Shown one piece after another: positions 47,951 to 58,654 of a stretch of 64,000 nucleotides of DNA. The DNA is from Medicago truncatula (taxonomy: Eukaryota; Streptophyta; Magnoliopsida; Fabales; Fabaceae), in contig NC_053045.1 of NCBI RefSeq assembly GCF_003473485.1, forward strand, positions 34,632,494-34,696,493. The letters run 5' to 3'. Both the position numbers and the translations under genes were made by a program. Numbering within the stretch: the stretch's first letter is position 1; each line of letters opens with the position of its first letter. The notes under the pieces were generated by a model. The model saw only the letters and a program-made list of their open reading frames with translations. It was not told where the DNA came from and did no database searches.

Positions 47951-50035
47951 CATTAATAAAATATTTATCTAACAATAGCTTGCCACTAATGGGACCACAC
48001 CAATTTGGTCACAAGCATTACATGTATGAGTTAATATTATCAATAAGTATCAAAAAAAGAAACATATATAGTTATTAGCAAAATAATGCAAATTTCTACG
48101 GTTGTCATTGAACAAGGAAACTTGAATTTGACAAGCCACTTGACCTGTTGCAACTTTTGTTGATTATGACTAGCTTATCTTCATAGACATGATTACCGTT
48201 CAAGTTGATTGAGTTTGATTATGCGATTGTTTTCACAAGCTTGCCATTGGCATTTCCCTAACCAATCAAATGACCCAGTTGTATATGTTGCAATTTGCAA
48301 GTCATGCATGCGTTTGAACAGCACATTCATTTTCATAATCAGAAGAAAATTAGTTTTCCTAATAAAACATTGATTCTAAATATATCAACTTTCATTTCTA
48401 ATCCTTCTAAAAAATTCATTTTAACTTATGTCCCTCTGATTTGTCTTTCATAGATTTTAGTTTTTTTTTTACAAACGTTCATTTTTTTTAAGAAGCAAAT
48501 GTTTACGTTATATGTTTCAATCTCACATGTTATTAGTTAAGACTAGTATGGACGCCCGTGTTAAATACATGTTAAAATTTCGTTATATTTAAAGGAGAAA
48601 ATACTTATTGTATCAAGTGTCATTTAAAGTCTAATATTGAATAAAAAATGGAGGTTAAACAATAAATAAACGAATAAAACTCATAATTAAGTCTTTAATT
48701 TTTCGATGAAGATGTGATATCATTTTCATTTGGGTGGTTTCTCTTTTCACAATGTGTCAACTCAAATCAATGTTGATTCCCCTAGAAAGCCCAACGGTAG
48801 TATCATATCCGGTTCAACATTGTCGGCGGAAGATGGAGTGCTTCCCGGTGGTGAATTTTACAATATCATTAATTTGATAACTTCTTTATATAATCTTTAA
48901 TTAGAAGTTATATATAGCATCATAATTTTCTTTAATACAAGTATGACAATATAAATAAGATTTTTGTGTTTTCTAAACCAAGAAAACTGATATTCTTTTG
49001 GTGGATTCAGCGGGACCCATGATGGTATTCAGACATGCAAGGTATTCAGGATTCTGCTCAAAATTTCGTTTGGATGTGGAGCTAGTTAGTTGTATTGTAT
49101 CGTAAAATCCTCTACTTTTTTAAAATGGAGTTATGATGTGAATCATTTTTTAATACAATAAATTGCGGATAAGGATTACACAGTCAGTGAGTAGTGAGAA
49201 AGATTGACGGGGTACCAACTACCACAACAATTTTGTGTTTATGCACTTTGGACTGATAATCATAAATCAAAGAGTGAGTGCGCAATAGCATTTTGCAGAG
49301 AAAAAAACAAGTGCATAATGTTATTCAAGAAAAAACAATTTGCTTCCGTATACTTAACATAATTAATATAGACATTACATTATATATTCGCTTTAAAAAC
49401 ATGAATTTATAAAGGCTGAGTCATTTAGAAAAGAAAAAAACAATCATGGGTCCATTTCCCTGCCTCTCATTTTATTTGGCCTTGATACCTCCACCGCACA
49501 CGTGTCAAAAAATATAATTAGCAACAGTTTTCCCATTTGATTGTTCTTGTCTTCCTTTTGATTTGTGTGATAGTAGGACCCGAACAATTTGTTAACAACC
49601 GTTGAGTGGAAAATACAAAACAAAAATATCAAGCTATCAACATTCTGTCAGCCAGCCTCACCCTAAGATATGGAAATGACCAGAGGTGTACTATGGGAGC
49701 ATCCTTTATCTTTTGGAGTGTATATCAAGGTTGACAAATAAAAAGTTAAATTAAATTTGTAAGATAAACAATTTTGTATATGTAATTGAAATTGTCGTTT
49801 TAGTAAGTGACCAAATTTATAGAGTTTTGTATATATAAAAAAAAGAGATCAATATTTACTTATGTCAAATTAATGTGATGTGTCAAGGGTTGAAATGTAA
49901 TTTACTTATGTCGGAAAATTAATGTGATGCGTTAAGGGTTGAAGACAAAGGCTAGGGTGCGCTAGCAAATTATAACGTGCACCGTGTATAATTTTCTAGG
50001 GGTTTTACAAACCCGTGACTATTTAGAATCACTTA
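47951..50035. other. intergenic, no gene recognised
   Basis: AT-rich. One short open stretch at about 48725-48870 (GGFSFHNVSTQINVDSPRKP, GSTLSAEDGVLPGGEFYN) is less AT-rich than its surroundings and could be a scrap of coding sequence, but I do not recognise it. The motif gactagtatggacgcccgtg at 48541 resembles the edge of a dispersed repeat. Confidence 0.3.
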
Positions 50036-51110
50036 TGTTGAGACATTGAAAAGTTATGACTATTTAGTTTTAACTTCATTATTTATTGTATTGATTAATC
50101 TTCCTTATTAATTAGGGATTAACTAGGAGACTCCTACCCATATAAATTAACATTCTCCCCATATAATATGATATAACAAACATATTTTCAGTCTTAAGAT
50201 GATATCAGAGTCTCCTCTAAGATCTGTTGGGTCACCTGCTATCAGGTTTCTGTTATCAGGCCACCCATCATTTATGTCCACGCTCTAGGGTGTGTTAAAG
50301 AGCATCACATCGGATAAGAGATGGCCTGACGATGTGTTTATAAGTGGGGAGTAATCCTTATCTCACAAGCCGGTTTTGTGGTGTTGTGTCAGGTCCAATC
50401 ATGATTTCTAACATATGATGTTTGGGATGACCCGTTCGAAATCATATTATTCTGTTTTTTTTTTAAATGCTCATCATCAAATAAATATATCTACCTTGTG
50501 GTTTATGTTGATAACATTGTAGTTAGAGGTGATGATTATAAATGTATCAAGGCATTAAAAACAACATCTATTTCAAAACTTTCAGACTAAGGACTTGCGT
50601 CCTCTATGTTGCTTTCTCGGGATTAAAATGGCTTAATCAAACTCTGGTATTGCTATCTCTCAGAGGAAGTATGCCCTTGATATTTTGGAGGAAACAAGTC
50701 TTAAAGATTGTAAACCAGTTGTTGATACTGATACAAATCCTAATGTAAAGCTTCTTTCTAACTAGAGGGAGTCATATTCTGATCCAGACAGATATCGAAG
50801 ACTATTAGAAAAATTGAATTATCTCACCTTGACCAGACCCAATATATCTTTTTCAGTTAGCATTGTAAGTCAGTTCCATAACTCTCCTCGTGTCAATCAT
50901 TGGAATGCAGTTGTTTGAATTCTTAAGTACATCAAAAGTGAACATGGAAAAAGACTTGTTTCACTTATAAAGGCCACACAAATACCGTTGGGGTATTGAG
51001 ATGTCGATTGGGCAAGAGATGCAAATGATATACAGTCTACTTCTGGTTATTGCATTATTGTGGGCGGAAATCTGATTTTATGGAAGAGCAAAATGTAGAC
51101 ATTTAATAGG
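50036..51110 (+). mobile_element. composite LTR-retrotransposon fossil (LTR, TRIM-like leader, copia RT-RNase H)
   Basis: An LTR-like stretch from 50036 is followed by a primer-site-like gatatcagag at about 50201. Next comes a short leader with gggtcacctgctatcaggtt and gccacccatc. Then a 121-base segment at 50293-50413 begins tgttaaag and ends tctaaca, and contains catcggataagagatggcct and cacaagccggttttgtgg, as in legume TRIM-type short LTRs. From about 50480 to 51100 the sequence reads as the end of a Ty1/copia reverse transcriptase plus RNase H (RKYALDILEETSLKDCKP, then YRRLLEKLNYLTLTRP). It is clearly broken and truncated on the 3' side. The two parts may be one element or two that became joined. 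Confidence 0.6.
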
Positions 51111-51411
51111 TGGCTCCTCCCCTGTTAATAGGTCTATCAAGATTATAAGGATGACTCCCATTTCTCAAGATTTTGTGCTATATATTTTCTTAGGAGGATT
51201 AATTGCATTCAACTATGTGATAAAAAATGAAAAAAGATTAAGAGAAAAAGATGAGGAGATAAAACAAGGTAATAAGCAAGAGAAAGGGAAGTTCATACCA
51301 ATTAAAATTATAGCTGTGCAATGGGATATGGATTTGATACTTTCCAGCCTTATAACCTACAGAAGATTCTCTCTCAAAAAAAAAAAAAAACTTACGGAAG
51401 ATAATGTATTA

Positions 51412-51570
51412 CACTACAAGAAAATTGGTGATTTGCTATGAATTAAAGGTAGCTAATTCCCAGCAACAGTCAAGTAGTTGCCATTTTACTGTGGGTTAGC
51501 TACCATACTGATAGTAGCATAGCATGGATTGTGCGGCAAATTACTGTGGGTTATCTATCATAGCTTTGTG
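51412..51570 (+). mobile_element. CACTA-type transposon end (left terminus)
   Basis: cactacaagaaaattggtg starts at 51412, the standard CACTA (CMC/EnSpm) left terminus. It is followed by sub-terminal-like repeats of tttactgtgggttagctacc and attactgtgggttatctatc. No right terminus is present. The sequence just before it (51315-51411) is repeated imperfectly just after the fragment (about 51568-51632: tgcaatgggat, gactttc.agccttataac and gataatgtatt). Confidence 0.55.
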
Positions 51571-51889
51571 CAATGGGATGAGCATTTGAGACTTTCTAGC
51601 CTTATAACTTACGAAAGATAATGTATTGATAGTCGGTGCTCACCTTCGTTGTTCTTCATAATTTTGGGTGTGCCCTCTGACAGTAAAGAGACAAACTATG
51701 AAAGCGATTAACATTGAAAAACATATTTAGAAAGTTGTGCTATAATTACAAAGATTTTGATGATAATGAGAGTTATCAAAATTTTAATGCAAACATGAGT
51801 GTCTGAGATGACACTAAACTTCAATTTGTTCCAGTTGTCATTGAAGTGCACTTAAAAAGAATGAAGAAGCTAATATACATAGCGTATTC

Positions 51890-52335
51890 CGCTTTCAACC
51901 ACCAAAATGTCTGAAACTTAATTTTGTCGAGCAATTGATGCAAAGAGTGTTCCAATTGTACTCGAAAACATGACTGTTTCTTTCATTCGAAATCACCCAA
52001 ATATAAGAAAGCCATAAAAGATGCATAGTTGACCGATGATGCTTTGATGATCCTCCTAAATGACCAAATTGAAGTAAATGGTCTGAAATGCGAGCTAGAG
52101 TTACCGTAACATAACCTAGCCAATAAGAAACAAATGTCCAAATAGATCCAAAGAAGTTACAATGCAAAAAACAGATGATGAATATCCTCATTAAATCCAC
52201 AACCACCCACACATAATTGTTGTTAGCCTCGCGGCAAAAGATTATCAGTAGTAGGAGTGCGATTCTGAAAACTATAATATATATTATGATGGTCAAGTTT
52301 ATATATAACGTATGTAATAATAATCTATTCATCAA
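51890..52335 (-). mobile_element. LINE fragment, minus strand
   Basis: A minus-strand frame contains FLHCNFFGSIWTFVSYWLG, then YIWVISNERNSHVFEYN, the post-reverse-transcriptase region of plant L1 LINEs (family pattern H-L-F-x-x-C, then W-x-x-W-x-x-R-N-x-x-x-F). In the adjacent frame GCGFNEDIHHLF gives the expected zinc-finger lead-in, so at least one frameshift is present. Truncated on both sides. Confidence 0.6.
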
Positions 52336-54021
52336 TAGAGTACTAACGCATCCAAACAGAACAGAGAAAGCTAGGTGGAAAAATTATGGATTAAGAGAAT
52401 ATGAGTGGATGAGTGACAGCTTAGAATGAATGCAAGTGATTTAGAGTCTGCTACATCAGATATTGAGCTACGTGGCAAAATTCAAATGGAGCAGCGTACG
52501 ATGGATGACGTGTTGGAGTATGATTTTGAGGATCTATGTTAACAAATTAAATAGACAAGTGATTTAGAGCTTGCCACATCAGATATTGAGCAAAATAATT
52601 AATAGAGTGGGGGCACTTTCGTGGTTGTTGGTGCTGCAAGTTATCGAAGTGAAGCCGCGGTTGTGGATGTCGTTAACTAGTATTGTCAAATGTCACAACA
52701 GCCTTACATTCTCTGATGGTTGCTACTGTGTCGTGGGATTTATCGCCAAGAAGCCAGAAGAGTTGGTTTTATTAAGAAAGTTGCAGATAGGTTAAGCCCG
52801 CCTATAAGTATGAAAATGGTATATTTAATTAATAAGTTAACTTTTTTCAATTACGGGTACAAGGGTAAAATTGAGATAAAAAATGATAAACTATAGGCTA
52901 CTTGAATTATGTTATTAAAAAACTCTATAAGCCAGTAAAAATAAGCTATATGCTCGTGAGAAAGTGATGGTTACCAAATGAGCCTTTTTTTTTTTTTAGT
53001 AAAATGAGCTTACAAAACCGACCCTAAGTCCAAAATGCAAGCTCATTCAATGTACGAATAAGCTTGACACTCAAATATGTTGTTTGCCAAACAGACCCTA
53101 AGTTCAACATGCAAGCTCATTCAATGTCCAACTAACATAACATTTCTAATAATGATTTGATTGAAATCAATATCCCCCACTTTTGATTAATGGGTTGTCT
53201 AATTAAAATTGAATGAAACACGAAGAAGATATGCCTGCACCAATATCTTCCATAATAGATACTCTAATGAGCTGTATAAGGAGGGTGATTTCTAGGCAAA
53301 TGTTTGATCAGGGACAACGAGCCATCCTTTTATTCTTTAGACTGCACTTTATGGGTGAAATACAAGTTGTTGGATTAGGATTACGTGTACCTATGATTAC
53401 GATATTACCTATATATCCGGTTAACATAAGGTGTTATCCAGGGCTCCATTCTGAGAATATGTATATCGGTAAAATGCTTGAGACCTTTTTTAAAGCCATG
53501 CTCTATCAGTGATGAATGTGGCTCTAACTCGATTACTTTCAAATAAGGGCTTTTGTCAAGGTCTTTGCAATACATTACCTGCAAAGCCGTGGTGTGCAAC
53601 GTGGACTGTTAGTTTAGCATACTCTTTTCTTTTTTTACAAGTTAAATTTAGTGTCGAGGTGGGTTGAATTTATGCGAGTGGTAGATGCCAGTTGGAATTT
53701 TATCCGTCTTTGATTCCTCCTACAAAATTTCACATTCTTTTCTAAGTTCAGTCTCATCGAGATCTATTAGCTTTCTTTGTAGACCACACTGGAAACAATC
53801 ACTTTCTTCTATAACCCTATTTCAATATGAGGTTTGGAATTTGGAGAATTAGATTCAAAAGAAAATAAAGTAAATAAATAGTTGAATCCAACAACCTTGA
53901 GTAGTGCCTACCTTATTTGTCTTTGGAAATAACCCTAATTTGTTAATAGATGTGAAAGTGCATGCTCTTTGTATTGTATGCTGTCAAAACAATTATTTCT
54001 TTTCTGATTCTTGTATTTTTG
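52336..54021. other. intergenic with small repeats
   Basis: gtgatttagagtctgctacatcagatattgagc-type sequence occurs at 52436-52467 and again at about 52559-52590. A second pair, gaccctaag.ccaa.atgca followed by agctcattcaatgt, occurs at about 53023 and 53094. The left part of 52800-53000 (aactataggctac, aataagctatatgctcgtga) resembles MITE sequence. No gene could be supported; frames at 53213-53599 have no known motif. Confidence 0.4.
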
Positions 54022-54029
54022 TTAGAATA

Positions 54030-54365
54030 TGTATATGGACTCGGTGAATCTGTTGGAGGGGAATGTACCAATGGCTTCTGCTGACGAGGACATTCCCGGT
54101 TGTTCCCAGACTAAGGAGAAGAGGGAAGAAAAAGACAGCCGAAGAACCTATCCCAAGAATGAAGCTTGCTTTGACGAAGAAATCTGAGCTGGAAAAGGCA
54201 GTCAGTGATGAGCTTTTCAGTGAACAGTATAAACTCGACTTCAAAAATGCTCAAGCTCAAGCAGCCTTGCTATGCCCTGTTTGCACCGATCTATCTGCTA
54301 TGAACTTGCTCAAAAGGGTGAAGAATGGTGAGATTGTTAGTGATGATGATGAGGAAGAAGAATAA
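54030..54365 (+). pseudogene. unidentified host gene fragment with acidic tail
   Basis: After a possible acceptor (tttttgttag near 54023) the sequence reads MYMDSVNLLEGNVPMASADE then DIPGCSQTK in one frame. Near 54112 it shifts to another frame that carries on as RRRGKKKTAEEPIPRMK, KKSELEKAVSDELFSEQYKL, CPVCTDLSAMNLLKRVKNGE and a DDDEEEE end with a stop at 54363-54365. Both halves are hydrophilic and look like real coding sequence (basic patch, acidic tail). I do not recognise the family. The change of frame suggests a one-base loss, hence a decayed exon. No neighbouring exons of the same gene were found with confidence. Confidence 0.4.
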
Positions 54366-54619
54366 GATATTAATGTATACTCTACCATGGGAAACTCTGT
54401 TGTCAATGCGACGCGGCGCGGCCAATCCAAAATTGGCGCGGCGAGAGAGCGTGATGCGTATTGGGTGCTATTTCAGCGGTACAGTCACAAATAAATTTAA
54501 TACTAAAATACCATGCTATTAAAAAAAAAATACTAAATACTAAATACCTTAAACATTACAAAATTCATGAAAAATACTAAAATACCTTATATTACTACTA
54601 TTATTTTATTTGACCCATC

Positions 54620-54740
54620 TGAAACCTTAGAAACTTAAAGGACCTATCCGAAACAAACTCGAAACTTAAAGGACCTAACTGAAACCTTAGAAACTTAAAG
54701 GATCTATCTGAAATAAACATGAAACTTAAAGGACCGATGG
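54620..54740. repeat. short tandem repeat
   Basis: Four imperfect copies of a unit of about 25-30 bases, gaaacttaaaggaccta(t/a)ctgaaa, run from about 54620 to 54735. No link to a gene. Confidence 0.65.
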
Positions 54741-55340
54741 AGTATTTGGCCTATTTTATTACTCAAGTAGTGGTCTATTATTTTTTATAACCATTATTGA
54801 TCTATTTAATAAATAGTACTATTTTTATTTAAATATGTTACTATTGTTTTTATTTTATTAAATAAAAGGTCAAAAGAGGCCGTGCAATGAAAGTAATAAA
54901 CAAGGCCAGCCCACCTATTTTTAAGCCCATTTATACTCTCGGGTTGTATAAATTTGACTAGCCCACATAAGTCTTCACTAACAAATAAACCCTATACCTA
55001 ATTCTATGCATTGAGTCGCCGCATAAAAGATCACCTTCTTTCCTTCACTTCTCCTGCTCAATTTTTCTCAGATAATCAAAGATTTCTTTCATTTCTTCTC
55101 ATTCTTTTTCTCTTGACCGTGAAAAAGGATGATGGTTACAATTTGATTCGCGTAAACTCAGATCCAGCTGTTCCGCCCCGCACCACTGACTATGGGCCGC
55201 TTCATCCGATTTCGCCAAACGCTTCGCCTTGTAGTGTTGCATCGTGTTTTTGTAGTTTTTGGCCGCTTCGCGCTGGTAGCGGCAGCTATTGACAACAGAG
55301 ATGTGGTCAATCAAAAGTAAAAAAATGCTTCCAAGTTTGA
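54741..55340. other. leader-like GC-richer stretch before the inverted repeat
   Basis: After AT-rich sequence, 54980-55310 is GC-richer and leader-like: aataaaccctatacc, ctttccttcacttctcctgc, then gttccgccccgcaccactga, ccgcttcatccg and ttcgcgctggtagcgg. It might be a promoter and first exon of a gene whose next exons lie in the left arm of the inverted repeat (a possible donor is not obvious). No protein is recognised. Confidence 0.3.
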
Positions 55341-56773
55341 AGGACCAAAATAAATTCAGGCAAGTCCTTTTCTTTTTCATATATCTACCTCTTCATATTA
55401 TATTCCACTTCTCTTTCTCTATTTTAAACGGTAAAAAATATTTTTTCTCACAGGTTTTAGATCTTGTTGAGTATCATCCTGACATCAAAAAACTATAGGA
55501 GTTGTGATATATCTTGGTTTTCTGTGGCATGGTAGGTTTCGAAATGTACATCTTTTTTCCGTCATGATTTATTTCCTAAATTTTTCTTAGTTCGTTTGAC
55601 AAATTGAATTGTGTTTAGGTATCCGATTTATGTGATCACTGCTGGATCAACAATTAAAAACTTAAACATAAACGTACCATTTTTCACCTTTCATAATCTA
55701 ATCTATCAAGTCAATCTAAATGTATATTCATATCTTTCATTTTGACATTACGCAACCAAGTTCTCATTGCACTTACTTGAGTTTTTAATCTCTCCCTTTT
55801 TCACATGCAAAAATCAACCAAAATTGCAAGACAAACCCTTGAATATGGCTCTTCCTATTTCTGTCTCAACTACTTATAACCTCAAAGGGTCAATTTTGAC
55901 TCTTCTGGAAGCATCAGATTCACAACTCTTTGTTGAAGGTTGCCGATGTTTGGTTAAATAGTTTGAAGGTTGAAGTTCATCATGACTACAACCATTTTGT
56001 CAAGGATGGTAAGCAGCGGATAGAAAAATAGAAAAGCTTCAAGTGAATCTGCAACTTTTCTATTTTTCGGTTCACCGCTTACTATCCTTGACAAAATAGT
56101 TGTGGTCATGATCAACCTCAACCTTCAAACTCTTTAACCAAACATCGGCAGCCTTCAACAAAGAGTTCATTTCATGTGAATCTGACTCTTCCGGAAGAGT
56201 CAAAATTGACCCTTTCAGGTTATAAGTAGTTAAGCCAAAAATAGTTAGAGCCATCTTCAAGGGTTTGTCTTGCAATTTTGATTGATTTTTTTCTTCTTCT
56301 GTGAGATGGGAAGAGATATAAAATCAAGTAGATGCAATGATAACTTAGTTGTGTATTTAGTAATGTCAAAATGAAAGATATGAATAGACAATTAGATTGA
56401 GTTGATAGATTATTAAAGGTGAGAAATGCTGCATTTAAGTTTTTAAGCGTTGATCCAGGGATCTCGTAAATCAGATACCTAAACACAAGTTCGATTTGTT
56501 AGAAAGACAGAAAAATTTAAGAAATAAATTATGATGGCAAAATATGTATGTTTAGAAACCTACCATGCCACAGAAAACCAACTACATGGTGATATATCAC
56601 TGCTCCTATAGTTTTTTTTTTTTTTTTATGCCAGGATGCTCCTTAGCAAGATCTGAAACCTGAGAGAAAAAAAGATTTTTTGGCGTTTAAACTAGAAAAA
56701 TGGAATATAATGTGAAGAAGTAGATATGAAAAAGAAAAGGACTTGCCTTATTAATTAGATAATTTCTTTTGGT
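55341..56773. repeat. long inverted repeat (two ~700-base arms, tiny loop)
   Basis: The left arm, about 55341-56040, is the inverted complement of the right arm, about 56054-56773. The centre is near 56047 and only about 12 unpaired bases separate the arms. By eye the arms match at about 85%, with small indels. Paired landmarks: caagtccttttctttttcat at 55361 against the complement of 56727-56746; ggttttctgtggcatggtag at about 55516-55535; aaattgcaagacaaaccctt at about 55821-55840; tgccgatgtttggttaaa at about 55940. The arms contain exon-like blocks with plausible splice acceptors (ttttctcacag, gtgtttag), so they look like a duplicated piece of a host gene, introns included. The gene is not identified. 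Confidence 0.85.
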
Positions 56774-58080
56774 TGGTCCATACTTAAGGCAAGTTATTAA
56801 TCTGTAATATTATTTGATATTTTGTTTTGCCTTGCATTTGGTGAATATTGATGCATATTTCAATAAAGTTTGTGCTACATGCAGGATGTGCATGTTTAAA
56901 ATATTATGACTTTTTTAGCCACTTTGAATAAGTTATGAATGGAGATGCTCAGTTTTAGAGTACTTTACTTGTCAGTAGCCCAAGTAAGACTTGGATTTTA
57001 ATGGTTTCAACTTCATTACCAGGTGAAGATGCTGAGTTTTAGAGTTTTAAAGTTTTTAGTGCTTCTTTAAATATGATATGAAAGGATGAGGTGAAGAAGG
57101 CGATCTATTGAAGCAAGATCTGAAACCTGAGTTTTTGAGACTATTTTGTTTCATTGGTTTGGTCTCAGACATATAGCACATTACATTATCTTTATTTGAT
57201 TCTCAGCTTCCATGCTATCCTCTACCGAATGTTTCCAATACATTCTGCGTCGTCTCAGACATGAATTTTTAACTTCGCATCACACGAATAAATGGAAGCT
57301 TCGCATCTTGTAACTTGCTAGTATAAAATTCCAATATATGAAGATAATGCATTGTATTGCCAATGGTATATTTTGTTTGCAGAAATATAATTTATTCTAT
57401 TAAAAAAAAAAAAAAAATCCGTCTTTGAATTTGTCTACCTTCAGATGATCACTTAATGGCAACATGATTCTTCTTGTTTAATGGAAAATCGATAGTAGTA
57501 CTTAAAACTTGAATAAATACGGCTTGTGCTTAAAAAATGACAAATATAATTGGTTGAGTTTACTGATGTTAGGTTCGCAAATAAGAACAATGTGAAATAG
57601 ATAATCCTTGGTAGATGATGACCTCTAGTTTAATTTTTTTATGAAATAGATAATCCTTGGTAGTTTAATTTTTTTTAAACTTATTCATTGATTTTTTTTA
57701 TGGAATTATACTAATTTTAGAATTTCTATTGACATTGGAGTTTCTTGATTACCTCTTTCATTTTTATTTTATTTTATCATTTCTTACATTCTTTGTTAGA
57801 TGGTTTGATGATGTCTGTCCGTTGAACTTCTTCTTATTTACAAGAAAAACAGTGAGCTCCAAGATGATGTTGATGCACTTTGTTCTTTGGCTCATGCACT
57901 TGATGATGATTTCAATATTTTTATATCATCAAAAGACTGACCTGTCAACTTCGTGTTGAGGTTGTTAGTGATCCGCTAGTTGATGTTCAGAATGATCTTT
58001 ATGAAGTTGGATCTGATGCTCACAATTCAATGGCCATCAGGTATACTCTACTCTTTTGATTAGTTTGATTAGTTATATAG
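56774..58080 (+). other. intergenic with exon-like scraps
   Basis: Mostly AT-rich. At 57846-57940 one frame reads SELQDDVDALCSLAHALDDD then FNIFISSKD, and at about 57942-58040 another reads CQLRVEVVSDPLVDVQNDLY then EVGSDAHNSMAIR, ending at a possible donor (atcag|gtatac). Both look like former coding sequence of an unrecognised gene, out of frame with each other. Confidence 0.35.
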
Positions 58081-58089
58081 CTTTTGTTG

Positions 58090-58619
58090 TAGTATGACTT
58101 AAAATTGGAGTTTTGTCGGACTGCTAAAATCGGGGCCCAATTTTGGCTGAGTTTAGAGACTTCTGTCTCGACAAAAATCGGTATCCGAAGTGATAAAATC
58201 CGCGCACGATTTTACACTTATGCAGAAAAATAGAAACATATTTTTAAGCATGGATTTGTTCCAATTTTTGAGGGATAATTTTACTATAAATATAAACCTT
58301 GTATTAGATGAAAATTAGGTAGAGAGTAGAAAAACAGGGATTAGAAACAAAAAACAAACTAGGGTTTATAGAGATTTCTCTTGGCAACAAACACTAGGGT
58401 TGGGATTGTTTTGATTCACCTTAAACAAAACACTATTAGGATATAGTCTCATGGTCACGGGAAAAGATTCAAGACTTTGGGTGGAATTAGGTTTGAAAAC
58501 TAATTCTTCCTTTTGATATCTCTTTGTAAAGTTACTCATCGTTATAGTGGAACGGAGAGCTGCTCTCTCCCCCAGACTAAGTCAGTATTGGACCGAACTA
58601 GGTAAACAAATTTTCATTT

Positions 58620-58654
<35 letters not shown>

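Noticed and set aside
51151-51441. 96-codon Lys-rich open frame
   Set aside because: Runs into the CACTA terminus and a poly(A) tract; no motif.
11700-51570. The two CACTA ends as one 39-kb element
   Set aside because: The left one is a right terminus and the right one a left terminus, so they point outward from different elements and do not bracket the sequence between them.
53213-53599. Overlapping plus and minus open frames of 64-99 codons
   Set aside because: Neither shows a known motif or coding-like composition; no support for a gene.
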